This document shows positions 27,048-35,585 of a stretch of DNA of 64,000 bases, one piece after another. How positions within the stretch are numbered: the first letter of the stretch is position 1; each line of letters starts with the position of its first letter. Position numbers and translations under genes: made by a program. The notes below the pieces were generated by a model that did not search any database, was not told where the DNA came from, and saw only the letters and a program-made list of their open reading frames with translations. Location of the stretch: the NCBI RefSeq assembly GCF_963664555.1, contig NZ_OY761461.1, forward strand, positions 2,232,001-2,296,000, read 5' to 3'. This DNA comes from Labilibaculum sp. (GTDB lineage: Bacteria > Bacteroidota > Bacteroidia > Bacteroidales > Marinifilaceae).

Positions 27048-27734
27048 ATGAAACCAATATTAATTGTGGAAGATGAACCCGGCATGTTGATGGGATTGAA
27101 AGATAATCTGGAGTTTGAGGGATATCAGGTTGATGTAGCCGATGATGGTGAAATTGGACTGGATAAAATCTTAGGAAATGAATATTCTCTGGTGCTTTTG
27201 GATGTAATGCTTCCGAAAATTTCGGGATTTGATATTTGTAAACAAGCCCGTAAAAAGGGAATTTCTACACCAATAATTTTGCTGACCGCGAGAGGTGAGG
27301 AAATTGATAAAGTTTTGGGCTTGGAGTTTGGCGCTGATGATTACATCACCAAGCCATTTAGTTTGCGCGAATTACTGGCCCGAATACGTGCAGTACTAAG
27401 ACGCACCGAAAATAGGATAGAAAGCAAAAATGATCATTTAGTTGAAATCGGAAAATTATCAATTAATTTCTCCTCCTTCGAAGGATTTGTTGATCAGCAG
27501 GAAATGAAAATGTCGCACAAAGAAGTTGAGATATTAAACTATTTGTGGGACAATAAAAATACAATCGTAAGTCGTGATGATCTTTTAGACCATATTTGGG
27601 GAACAGAATATCAGCCAACATCCCGAACCATTGATAATTTTATTCTGAAGCTGAGACATAAGATTGAAGTGGATCCAAACCATGCAAAAATAATATTAAC
27701 CGTGCACGGTGTTGGATATCGACTGGTGGTTTAG
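27048..27734 (+). CDS. OmpR/PhoB-family response regulator
   Basis: A 228-residue regulator. The receiver domain has the acidic pair in VEDEPG, the phospho-acceptor Asp in LVLLDVMLP (about residue 53), the Thr in ILLTARG and the Lys in YITKPFS. The C-terminal winged helix (about 130-228) ends with TVHGVGYRLVV, typical of OmpR/PhoB. It pairs with the preceding kinase in one operon. Direct targets cannot be told, though the secreted protein genes starting 435 bp downstream are candidates by proximity. Confidence 0.95.
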   Translation: MKPILIVEDEPGMLMGLKDNLEFEGYQVDVADDGEIGLDKILGNEYSLVLLDVMLPKISGFDICKQARKKGISTPIILLTARGEEIDKVLGLEFGADDYITKPFSLRELLARIRAVLRRTENRIESKNDHLVEIGKLSINFSSFEGFVDQQEMKMSHKEVEILNYLWDNKNTIVSRDDLLDHIWGTEYQPTSRTIDNFILKLRHKIEVDPNHAKIILTVHGVGYRLVV

Positions 27735-27811
27735 GAAAGTCGAAAGGTCGAAAAGTCAAAAAGTCTTGAAGGGTCTAATTGTTGATAGGTCAAAAGTTTT
27801 AGTAATATCCA

Positions 27812-27888
27812 TTGCCCCGTGCTTTAGCTCGGGGGTCAAGGAAAAAGTATCAAGTATACATTGCCCCGTACTTTAGCTTGGGGTTTGT
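27812..27888. repeat. Two copies of a GC-rich hairpin repeat
   Basis: Two copies of ATTGCCCCGTGCTTTAGCTC-type sequence, each followed by GGGG (near 27812-27836 and 27861-27885), lie about 50 bp apart. Each can fold as CCCC...GGGG around the AGCTAAAGC-like core, and the differences (GTGC/GTAC, CTC/CTT) leave the outer stem intact. They look like small dispersed repeats of the GCTTTAGC family, inside an otherwise gene-free 435-bp interval that also holds a purine-rich GTCGAAAA repeat at 27736-27770. Confidence 0.55.
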
Positions 27889-28169
27889 AAAAATAAAAAG
27901 CTGTAAATAAAAGTTTCCTTTAGGGGATTTAGGGGTAGTTTAATAGTTGTTAACGTTCAGAAAATTATAGTTTTTTTTTTAAACCTATCTACTTTAACCT
28001 TAAAACACAACTGATGACAATTGATGACATCTTATAACCTGGGGGTGACACAAATGATTTTTCAGCAGCCTAATTTTACCAATAGAAAGTTAAGATAGAT
28101 TGAATGGTGGGCGTACGACTCCATTCTCTTTTACAAACTAAAACAATTGGTAATTTAAAATTTAGGGTG

Positions 28170-28538
28170 ATGAAAACGATAAGAATAGCATTTTTCGCAT
28201 TGGCATGTTTACTATTAACAGCAAATTTGGGAATGGCAACAACTCCCGATAAACAAAAAATAGAGAAAGAAAAAAGTATGTTACTCAATAAAATCCAGAA
28301 ATCAGTAGCACAAACAGATTTTGCAGATTTAATCGACCTTGGAGAATCTGAATCAATAGTTTTGCGTTGCACAATAAATGAAAACAATCAGGTTGTGGTG
28401 AGTAAAGTAATTGGTTTTAATGAAGAACTGAAAAAAGCCGTTCGCAAAACAATGGAGGATGCAAGAATTAAGGCGGTTCCCGGTCTGGTTGGTGAAGAAT
28501 TAGCCCTTCAGGTTAAATTTAAAATGCTGAGATGGTAG
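28170..28538 (+). CDS. Small exported protein, function unknown
   Basis: A 122-residue protein starting at the ATG at 28170 (an in-frame ATG at 28104 adds a non-signal-like extension). Residues 1-23 are a clear signal peptide (MKTIRIAFFALACLLLTANLGMA). The mature part has a helical charged stretch and then a beta-rich half (SIVLRCTINENNQVVVSKVIGFNEELKKAV) that recalls the TonB C-terminal/energy-transducer-like fold of small Bacteroidota periplasmic proteins; this is only a resemblance. It is 37 bp upstream of the first of two paralogous sugar-binding-domain genes, suggesting co-transcription. Confidence 0.6.
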   Translation: MKTIRIAFFALACLLLTANLGMATTPDKQKIEKEKSMLLNKIQKSVAQTDFADLIDLGESESIVLRCTINENNQVVVSKVIGFNEELKKAVRKTMEDARIKAVPGLVGEELALQVKFKMLRW

Positions 28539-28574
28539 ACCAAAAGTGTTTGTATAAATTAGAGGAGATAAGAA

Positions 28575-29651
28575 ATGAATAGTATGATCTATAAAAGCCA
28601 AATTCTGAAAGGATGTATTCTACTTCTGTTTTTGATTTTTCAAGTGGGTACGATACAATCCGAGAATCTGAAAAGGCTGGTGAATCTGGAAGGGAACTGG
28701 AAATTTTCCATTGGGGATGAACCGGCAAGAGCCATCCCCAATTACGATGATTCAGATTGGCAAAATGTATTTGTTCCCAATAGTTGGGAGGAAAATGGTT
28801 ATAAAGATTACAATGGTTTTGCCTGGTATCGTAAAAGTTTTCAAATAAGAGAGTTCTATAACAGAAAGTACCTTTATTTATACATGGGCTATATCGATGA
28901 TGTGGATGAAGTGTACCTGAATGGGAAACTGATTGGTGCATCAGGAAATTTTCCGCCGCGAATGAAAACAGCATACGATATCCCCAGAATGTATCCTGTT
29001 CCAACAGATTTACTTCGTAAAGATGGTGAAAACATAATTGCAGTGCGGGTTTATGATGGAATTCTGAATGGAGGAATCACACAGGGACCAGTAGGTATTT
29101 TTATTGATAAAGATCAGGAGAGAATGGATATAGACCTTACGGGATACTGGGATTTTGAATGCCGAAATTCTGTTGACCAGGGAAATTTAAAGTGTGTAAC
29201 TTATCGAAAAGGGAAAATATTTGTTCCCGGATTTTGGGAAGCCCGAGGTTATAATGATTTAGATGGCAAAGCCAGGTATAGCAAAGAATTCAATTACCCA
29301 TCGGATATGAGTACTTCGGGAAAAGCATTGATTTTGGGTGTGATTGATGACCTGGATGAGGTGTATTTAAATGGAGAAAAAATTCGGTGGATTGGATATA
29401 AAAGAGGAGGAAGTTGGTCAGGAAATTCGTACCACAGCACTTTTCGGGCTTATCCAATACCCAAAGGCGTATTGAAGAGCAGTGGCATGAATGTGATAGA
29501 GGTGATGGTAACCGATTATACGGGACCAGGCGGAATTTATAGCGGACCCATTGGAATCACCAATATAGAATTGGCTGAAGAAATGGTAAAAAGAGAACAC
29601 AAGAACAACCGATCGAATCTGGAGAAGTTTTTTGATTATTGGTTTGATTAA
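28575..29651 (+). CDS. Secreted protein with two GH2-type sugar-binding (jelly-roll) domains, copy 1
   Basis: A 358-residue exported protein with a signal peptide (about 1-27). It contains two copies of the domain that forms the N-terminus of family 2 glycoside hydrolases: residues about 30-180 (LEGNWKFSIGDEPARAIPNYDDSDWQ, then VPNSWEENGYKDYNGFAWYRKSF and DDVDEVYLNGKLIGASG) and 185-345 (second, more diverged). No catalytic (beta/alpha)8 barrel or acid/base motif follows, so it is a binding protein, not a complete enzyme. The next gene encodes a paralogue with the same two-domain plan. Surface carbohydrate binding is likely; ligand unknown. Confidence 0.75.
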   Translation: MNSMIYKSQILKGCILLLFLIFQVGTIQSENLKRLVNLEGNWKFSIGDEPARAIPNYDDSDWQNVFVPNSWEENGYKDYNGFAWYRKSFQIREFYNRKYLYLYMGYIDDVDEVYLNGKLIGASGNFPPRMKTAYDIPRMYPVPTDLLRKDGENIIAVRVYDGILNGGITQGPVGIFIDKDQERMDIDLTGYWDFECRNSVDQGNLKCVTYRKGKIFVPGFWEARGYNDLDGKARYSKEFNYPSDMSTSGKALILGVIDDLDEVYLNGEKIRWIGYKRGGSWSGNSYHSTFRAYPIPKGVLKSSGMNVIEVMVTDYTGPGGIYSGPIGITNIELAEEMVKREHKNNRSNLEKFFDYWFD

Positions 29652-29719
29652 TTGCTGCAATAATTTGGGGGCTGTACAATAGCCTAAACTGCTTTGTAAA
29701 TGGTGCAAATAAAGAAAAT

Positions 29720-30748
29720 ATGAATAGAATGGGTGAGCATATAATTCAATGGATGAAGTTTCTGTTTGTAATGATGGTAGTTTGTGTATTTAACAATGAA
29801 ATTACAGCACAGGATTATCAGAAAATAGTCGATTTAAACGGTCGTTGGGAATTCTCAATTGGAGACAATCCGAATTGGGCAGATCCTAATTATGATGATT
29901 CGAACTGGGAGAGGGTTGATGTTCCTTCGACATGGGAGAATCAGGGATTTTATGGTTACGATGGATTTGCATGGTACAGAACCAATTTTAGTTATGCAGG
30001 TTCGGTAAAAGGGCAGAGTCTGTTTCTTAAGTTGGGAAATATTGATGATGTGGACGAAGTCTTTATCAACGGAAAACGAATCGGTCAAACCGGCAGTTTT
30101 CCTCCTCATTTTTCTACAGCTTACAATTCGAATCGGGTGTACAATATTCCTTCGGCCTACCTGCGCGAAAAGAATGTGGTAGCCGTTCGTGTTTACGATG
30201 ATTTGGGAGAAGGAGGCATCATCCGAGGTGATATTTCAGTAGTGATCGACCGAAGTGCAATACCCGTTGATATTGATTTACAGGGCAGGTGGAAGTTTAA
30301 AACGGGGCGTTATGCGCATGAAGATCTGCAAAATGCATCCAATTGGGATGATATTATTGTTCCCGGATTTTGGGAGAATCAGGGCTATAAAAATTACGAT
30401 GGATATGCCTGTTACGTTCTCGATTTTAATGCCAATGATAAGTTTTTGGCAGAGAGAATGGTTCTTGTTTTGGGCAAAATTGATGATCTCGATCAGGTAA
30501 TTGTAAATGGAGTGTTGGTTGGCCAATCCGGTGAATTCGATCCCTCAACGGTGCAGCGCTATTCAAATACTTATCAGCAGCTTCGGGGATATTATCTGCC
30601 CGTAAATCTGATAAAAAAAGGAGCAAACAGAATCGTTGTGCGTGTTTACGACGCCACACAGGGAGGCGGCATCTATACCGGTTCCATTGGCCTGATTTCT
30701 CAGGATCATTACATCAACTATTGGAACAGCAGAAGAAGACGATACTAG
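29720..30748 (+). CDS. Secreted protein with two GH2-type sugar-binding domains, copy 2
   Basis: A 342-residue paralogue of the preceding protein. A signal peptide precedes LNGRWEFSIGDNPNWADPNYDDSNW, VPSTWENQGFYGYDGFAWYRTNF and DDVDEVFINGKRIGQTGSFPP (first domain), with a second domain from about residue 185 (LQGRWKFKTG... FWENQGYKNYDGYACYVLDF... DDLDQVIVNGVLVGQSG). Conservation of the W, NYDDS, WE/YDGFAWYR and NG positions is high between all four domains of the two genes. No catalytic domain. It ends with a very basic RRRRY tail. Tandem duplication of a whole gene is the simplest origin. Confidence 0.75.
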   Translation: MNRMGEHIIQWMKFLFVMMVVCVFNNEITAQDYQKIVDLNGRWEFSIGDNPNWADPNYDDSNWERVDVPSTWENQGFYGYDGFAWYRTNFSYAGSVKGQSLFLKLGNIDDVDEVFINGKRIGQTGSFPPHFSTAYNSNRVYNIPSAYLREKNVVAVRVYDDLGEGGIIRGDISVVIDRSAIPVDIDLQGRWKFKTGRYAHEDLQNASNWDDIIVPGFWENQGYKNYDGYACYVLDFNANDKFLAERMVLVLGKIDDLDQVIVNGVLVGQSGEFDPSTVQRYSNTYQQLRGYYLPVNLIKKGANRIVVRVYDATQGGGIYTGSIGLISQDHYINYWNSRRRRY

Positions 30749-30899
30749 TTATCGCCTCTAATTAGAATTTACGCTTGAAGAAGTGAAAGATCTCCTGTAA
30801 AAATCAAAAGTCGTTTAGGAGTAATTGGTAATGAATAACAACGAACCGAAAACAACAGATAAATGATATGAAGTGTATTGTTCTGAAAAAAATGACATT

Positions 30900-31940
30900 G
30901 TGATAAAGAAACAAATAAAACGAATACTCAGAATAGCATTTATTCTTGCAGGCATATCCTCTTTGTGGTTCGTACCATGGATTTTGGTAAAGGCCTGGAT
31001 TTTGCCACTGCCTGATACGGTTCAGGAACAAGTAAACGAAGCCATTGATCATGGATTTGATGGAATGATTGTTTATGTAGATCAAGCCGGGAAGCCACCG
31101 GAATTTTATGCCGCAGGCTGGCATGACCGAAAAAACAAAATTCCTGCCTGCCCGCAGGCATTATTCAAAATTGCCAGCATTACCAAGCTATACATCGCTG
31201 TTGCTGTGGCTAAATTAGTCAAAGAAGGACGTTTGTCCTTGGATAAAACACTCGCTGATTACTTTCCGGAACTTGCGGGAAGAATTGAAAATGCTGATAA
31301 AATTACCTTGAGAATGATGGTGCAGCATCGAAGTGGCATTCCCAATTTTATAGACCATCCTGATTATTGGAAAAAACCGCCCAAAAACAGACAGGAAACA
31401 CTTGAATACGCACTGGACTTACCCGCAGACTTTGAACCAGGTGAAGATTATGGCTATTCAAATACCAACTATATGTTGATTGAGGATCTTATTGATAAAG
31501 TGCTTGGTTATAGTCATCAGCAATATGTCAAGGAGGAGATTTTGATACCTCTCAAGCTCAACAATACATTTGGTTCGCTTCATGAAGTAGATATAAACAA
31601 TGTGATGAGTGGCTATTACGTTGGAGTTGAAGAGGATCTAAAAACAGAATATACAGGTTTAATGCTGGCAACAGCAGAGGATGTGGGTAAATTCTTAAGA
31701 GCTTTAAATGATGGTTCAGTGTTTAATGAAGGGGAACAGGAAATCTATTCCTCCATTTACGTGTACGAACATACAGGTCTGCTTGTTGGCTATCAGAGTA
31801 TTGCCAAATACCACAAAGACATTGATACAGTTGTCATTCAATTTAATAATACAACCAACTTTGATGGATATGACTGGAATTTAGCGGAAATCATATACAA
31901 TCGTATTGTAAAAATAGTGAGAAGTAAAAAAAGCTCGTAA
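30900..31940 (+). CDS. Serine beta-lactamase-like hydrolase (class C/DD-peptidase fold)
   Basis: A membrane-anchored protein of about 346 residues starting at a GTG at 30900; another GTG at 30873 is possible, and no ATG is available, so the start is uncertain. A basic start and a hydrophobic segment (ILRIAFILAGISSLWFVPWIL) form the anchor. All three motifs of the fold are present: SITK (SxxK), YSN and HTG. The family includes DD-peptidases, esterases and class C beta-lactamases; the pattern here (HRSGIPNF, YSNTNYMLIEDLIDKVLG) is that of the broad 'beta-lactamase family' rather than AmpC. The sequence after HTG is short, and the total is near 350 residues. Confidence 0.82.
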   Translation: MIKKQIKRILRIAFILAGISSLWFVPWILVKAWILPLPDTVQEQVNEAIDHGFDGMIVYVDQAGKPPEFYAAGWHDRKNKIPACPQALFKIASITKLYIAVAVAKLVKEGRLSLDKTLADYFPELAGRIENADKITLRMMVQHRSGIPNFIDHPDYWKKPPKNRQETLEYALDLPADFEPGEDYGYSNTNYMLIEDLIDKVLGYSHQQYVKEEILIPLKLNNTFGSLHEVDINNVMSGYYVGVEEDLKTEYTGLMLATAEDVGKFLRALNDGSVFNEGEQEIYSSIYVYEHTGLLVGYQSIAKYHKDIDTVVIQFNNTTNFDGYDWNLAEIIYNRIVKIVRSKKSS

Positions 31941-32091
31941 TAATATATCGAAACAATAATCGAAACAGCTGTAAATTCAACGGCAGCAGTCGGCTTTGTT
32001 TTTTTCGTAATATGAAAGAAAAGTGCCGTGCAATCAGCAAAGCAGCATTCAATTTACCCTTAGGCAAAATTTTAGCAGATACGAACAGTTA

Positions 32092-32196
32092 ATGGAATAT
32101 TTAATCAGACATATTGAAGACTACGCCAAGTTAAGTGAGTATGAAAAAGAAAACATGCTGCTTTTCGTAAAAAAGAGACATCTGCCAATTGTTTAG
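32092..32196 (+). pseudogene. Truncated Crp/Fnr-type regulator gene (N-terminal remnant)
   Basis: A 34-codon frame starting at an ATG reads MEYLIRHIEDYAKLSEYEKE, then NMLLFVKKRH, the typical N-terminal helix of Bacteroidota Crp/Fnr-like regulators before their cyclic-nucleotide-binding domain. The coding match stops at about 32180, exactly where the tandem-repeat array begins (CTGCCAATTG at 32182), and a TAG follows in repeat sequence. The rest of the gene is not found at the other end of the array. The array or a related deletion therefore seems to have removed the gene's body. Confidence 0.55.
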
Positions 32197-32814
32197 CTTA
32201 CCAATACAAATTTCATGTGCTGAATTGCAAGAACTGAAAATGATGCTAAAGCAAAAGATTGGAACATTTTGAATTCAGTTGGCTAAAGCCAAACTGCAAT
32301 GGATAAAAACACTAAGTATTTACTGATGTAAAGAGCAAAGCTGAGCATCTATTGCTTTTGTTTTTGAGCAAGAGATAACAAGAAATTAAAATGATTGAAG
32401 AAGTAAAATGATGCTAAGCAAAACATCTATTGCAGTTTGGCTTTAGCCAACTGATAGCATTAAAATTAGTAAATAGGCTTTAGCCACATAAAGTATAGTA
32501 GAAATATGCAAACCAAGTTTTGGACTAATCTGCCAATTGCTTAGCTGAACAATACAAATCAAATTTCATGTGCTGAATTGCAAGAACTGAAAATGATGCT
32601 AAAGCAAAAGATTGGCATATTTTGAATTCAGTTGGCTAAAGCCAAACTGCAATGGATAAAAAAATACAATGCATTTACTGATGAAAGGAGAAAAGCTGAG
32701 CATCTATTGCAGTTGCTTTTAAGCAACTGATGTCATGTAATTAATAAATAGGCTTTAGCCGCATAATCAATACAAATACACTTTGTTAAGTATAAAGAAA
32801 ATAAAATTTTAAGA

Positions 32815-33264
32815 ATGCAAATTATTTCGATAAGAGAAAATCCTGAATACAAAGACATGGCAATAGAATATTTTCAGAGAAGCTGGAAAACAGTGTTGCC
32901 AATAATATATCAAGACTGCATAAGTCATAGTATTAGTTCACAAAACCCTTTGCCACAATGGTATTTGATGGTAAAGGATGATGAAATAATTGGTTGTGCC
33001 GGACTTATTACGAATGATTTTATAAGTAGAATGGACTTATATCCATGGATTTGTGCATTATTCATTGAAAAAAATCACAGAGGAAACGCTTATGGTTCTC
33101 AGTTGATGGAAAAAGCTAAAGTTGATGCAAAAAAAGCTGGATTTAATTATATCTATTTGTGCACAGACCACATAGAGTACTATGAAAAATATGGCTTTAA
33201 ATATGTTGGACAAGGGTATCACCCATGGGATGAAGAATCCAGAATATATGAGTTAAAGCTTTAA
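32815..33264 (+). CDS. GNAT-family N-acetyltransferase inside the repeat array
   Basis: A 149-residue acetyl-CoA-dependent acyltransferase. The CoA-binding motif A is ALFIEKNHRGNAYGSQLMEKA (the R/Q-x-x-G-x-A/G loop), preceded by GCAGLITNDF and followed by IYLCTDHIEYYEKYGFKYVG. It is close to the small-molecule acetyltransferases of unknown substrate. It is embedded in the 352-bp repeat array: the left flank ends in the repeat segment AATAGGCTTTAGCCGCATAA (about 32745-32767) and the right flank resumes at the CTGTTG hairpin (33336). It looks like cargo captured by, or spared within, the array. Base composition resembles the repeats (very AT-rich). Confidence 0.88.
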   Translation: MQIISIRENPEYKDMAIEYFQRSWKTVLPIIYQDCISHSISSQNPLPQWYLMVKDDEIIGCAGLITNDFISRMDLYPWICALFIEKNHRGNAYGSQLMEKAKVDAKKAGFNYIYLCTDHIEYYEKYGFKYVGQGYHPWDEESRIYELKL

Positions 33265-33371
33265 TTAAACTAAAAAACAGCATACAATATTTTGTATTAG
33301 TATTGGCAGGAAAAGAAGTAGCAAAATAGCGATTGCTGTTGTTTTCAAACAACAGATAACAAGGAATTAAA

Positions 33372-33443
33372 ATGATTGAAGAAATAAAATGCTACTTAGC
33401 AAAGCATCTGTTGCAGTTTGGCTTTAGCCAACTAATAACATGA
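33372..33443 (+). CDS. Small ORF of repeat unit (representative of six copies)
   Basis: Six repeat units hold a short ORF preceded by AAGGA or CAGGA and a 7-nt spacer: 33372-33443, 33724-33816, 34077-34148, 34429-34500, 34775-34846 and 35127-35219. All start MIEEIKCYLAKHLLQFGF; four end after 23 codons (QLIT) and two after 30 (QLIALKLVNRL). Differences between copies in the first 22 codons (aag/aaa, tta/cta, ctg/cta/tta) are all synonymous. The diverged left unit at 32391 has a stop at codon 7. The peptide is amphipathic with a hydrophobic C-terminal half. Coding status is unproven; the ORF overlaps the GGCTTTAGCC palindrome, which may itself be the conserved item. Confidence 0.3.
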   Translation: MIEEIKCYLAKHLLQFGFSQLIT

Positions 33444-35309
33444 AATTAGTAAATAGGCTTTAGCCGCATAAAATACAATAGGAGTAATAGGTAAACTAAG
33501 CTTTGGATTACTCTGCCAATTGCTTAGCTTACCAATACAAATTTCATGTGCTGAATTGTAAGAACTGAAAATGATGCTAAAGCAAAAGATGAGAAACTTT
33601 TAAATTCAGTTGGCTAAAGCCAAACTGCAATGGATAAAAAAACACAATGCATTTCCTGATGAAAGGAGCAAAGCTGAGTATCTAATGCTGTTGTTTTCAA
33701 ACAACAGATAACAAGGAATTAAAATGATTGAAGAAATAAAATGCTACTTAGCAAAGCATCTGTTGCAGTTTGGCTTTAGCCAACTGATAGCGTTAAAATT
33801 AGTAAATAGGCTTTAGCCGCATAAAATACAATAGGAGTAATAGGTAAACTAAGCTTTGGATTACTCTGCCAATTGTTTAGCTTACCAATACAAATTCCAT
33901 GTGCTGAATGGTAAGAACTGAAAATGATGCTAAAGCAAAAGATGAGAAACTTTTAAATTCAGTTGGCTAAAGCCAAACTGCAATGGATAAAAAAACACAA
34001 TGCATTTCCTGATGAAAGGAGCAAGGCTGAGTATCTATTGCTGTTGTTTTCAAACAGCAGATAACCAGGAATTAAAATGATTGAAGAAATAAAATGCTAC
34101 TTAGCAAAGCATCTGTTGCAGTTTGGCTTTAGCCAACTAATAACATGAAATTAGTAAATAGGCTTTAGCCGCATAAAATACAATAGGAGTAATAGGCAAA
34201 CTAAGCTTTGGATTACTCTGCCAATTGCTTAGCTTACCAATACAAATTTCATGTGCTGAATGGTAAGAAATGAAAATGATGCTAAAGCAAAAGATGAGAA
34301 ACTTTTAAATTCAGTTGGCTAAAACCGAACTGCAATGGATAAAAAAACACAATGCATTTCCTGATGAAAGGAGCAAAGCTGAGTAGCTATTGCTGTTGTT
34401 TTCAAACAACAGATAACCAGGAATTAAAATGATTGAAGAAATAAAATGCTACTTAGCAAAACATTTATTGCAGTTTGGCTTTAGCCAACTGATAACATGA
34501 AATTAGTAAATAGGCTTTAGCCACATAAAAGGAGTAATAGGCAAACTAAGGTTTGGACCAATATGCCAATTGTTTAGCATTTCTAATGCAAATTCCATGT
34601 GCTGAATGGTAAGAACTGAAAATGATGCTAAAGCAAAAGATGAGAAACTTTTAAATTCAGTTGGCTAAAGCCAAACTGCAATGGATAAAAAAACACAATG
34701 CATTTCCTGATGAAAGGAGCAAGGCTGAGTATCTATTGCTGTTGTTTTCAAACAACAGATAACAAGGAATTAAAATGATTGAAGAAATAAAATGCTACTT
34801 AGCAAAGCATCTGTTGCAGTTTGGCTTTAGCCAACTAATAACATGAAATTAGTAAATAGGCTTTAGCCGCATAAAATACAATAGGAGTAATAGGTAAACT
34901 AAGCTTTGGATTACTCTGCCAATTGTTTAGCTTACCAATACAAATTCCATGTGCTGAATGGTAAGAACTGAAAATGATGCTAAAGCAAAAGATGAGAAAC
35001 TTTTAAATTCAGTTGGCTAAAGCCGAACTGCAATGGATAAAAAAATACAAAGCATTTCCTGATGAAAGGAGCAAAGCTGAGTATCTAATGCTGTTGTTTT
35101 CAAACAACAGATAACCAGGAATTAAAATGATTGAAGAAATAAAATGCTACCTAGCAAAACATCTATTGCAGTTTGGCTTTAGCCAACTGATAGCATTAAA
35201 ATTAGTAAATAGGCTTTAGCCACATAAAATACAATGGGAGTAATAGGCAAACTAAGGTTTGGATTACTCTGCCAATTGCTCAGCTAACCAATACAAATTC
35301 CTTCCGGTT

Positions 35310-35585
35310 TTTAAAAAACAACATTATTTTTATATTCTTAAATTATAATGCCCTGTAAAATAATTATAACATTTTTTTGTTGGGGCTTTATTGTTTCGTA
35401 GATTAGGGCGCGAAAACATAAAGAGTACACCTTAAAGTCGTATAGACGGACATAAATACATTGACACTACGCTATGAGATTCATAAGTGTATGTTTTACG
35501 ATCGATAAAAGAAATATAAATACACATTCATAAGCGTTAGGTGCAAATAGGATGAGCGCTCAGAAATAAATAAACAAATACTATT
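35310..35585. other. Intergenic region between repeat array and DUF262 gene
   Basis: 276 bp without a gene. It is AT-rich, with the exception of a short GC-richer patch ending in the 8-bp palindrome GAGCGCTC (35553-35560), about 25 bp before the DUF262 start. The region must carry the promoter of the DUF262-HEPN pair. No match to the repeat unit remains after 35309. Confidence 0.4.

Larger units (their letters stand above)
32182..35309. repeat. Array of ~352-bp tandem repeats (eight boundary copies), interrupted by a GNAT gene
   Basis: The boundary sequence CTGCCAATTG...TACAAATT occurs at 32182, 32530, 33513, 33866, 34218, 34564 (as ATGCCAATTG), 34916 and 35269. Steps are 348, 983, 353, 352, 346, 352 and 353 bp; the 983-bp step holds the GNAT gene. 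The array starts and ends inside the same segment. Each unit carries a hairpin CTGTTG...CAACAG and an exact inverted pair of about 25 bp built around GGCTTTAGCC/GGCTAAAGCC (for example 33764-33788 and 33959-33983), about 170 bp apart. The two left units are clearly more diverged than the five right ones, which are about 93-98% alike. No protein longer than 30 residues is encoded in a unit. Confidence 0.92.

Noticed and set aside
32182..35309. CRISPR array
   Set aside because: Units are about 352 bp and similar along their whole length; there are no short repeats with unique spacers and no cas genes.
32182..35309. Integron cassette array with attC sites
   Set aside because: No integrase, only one gene in eight units, and no paired GTTRRRY/RYYYAAC core sites could be identified.
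35530..35560. attC-like GCGTTAGGTGC near the DUF262 gene
   Set aside because: Only one half-site with no matching inverted partner; an isolated GTTAGG is not enough evidence.
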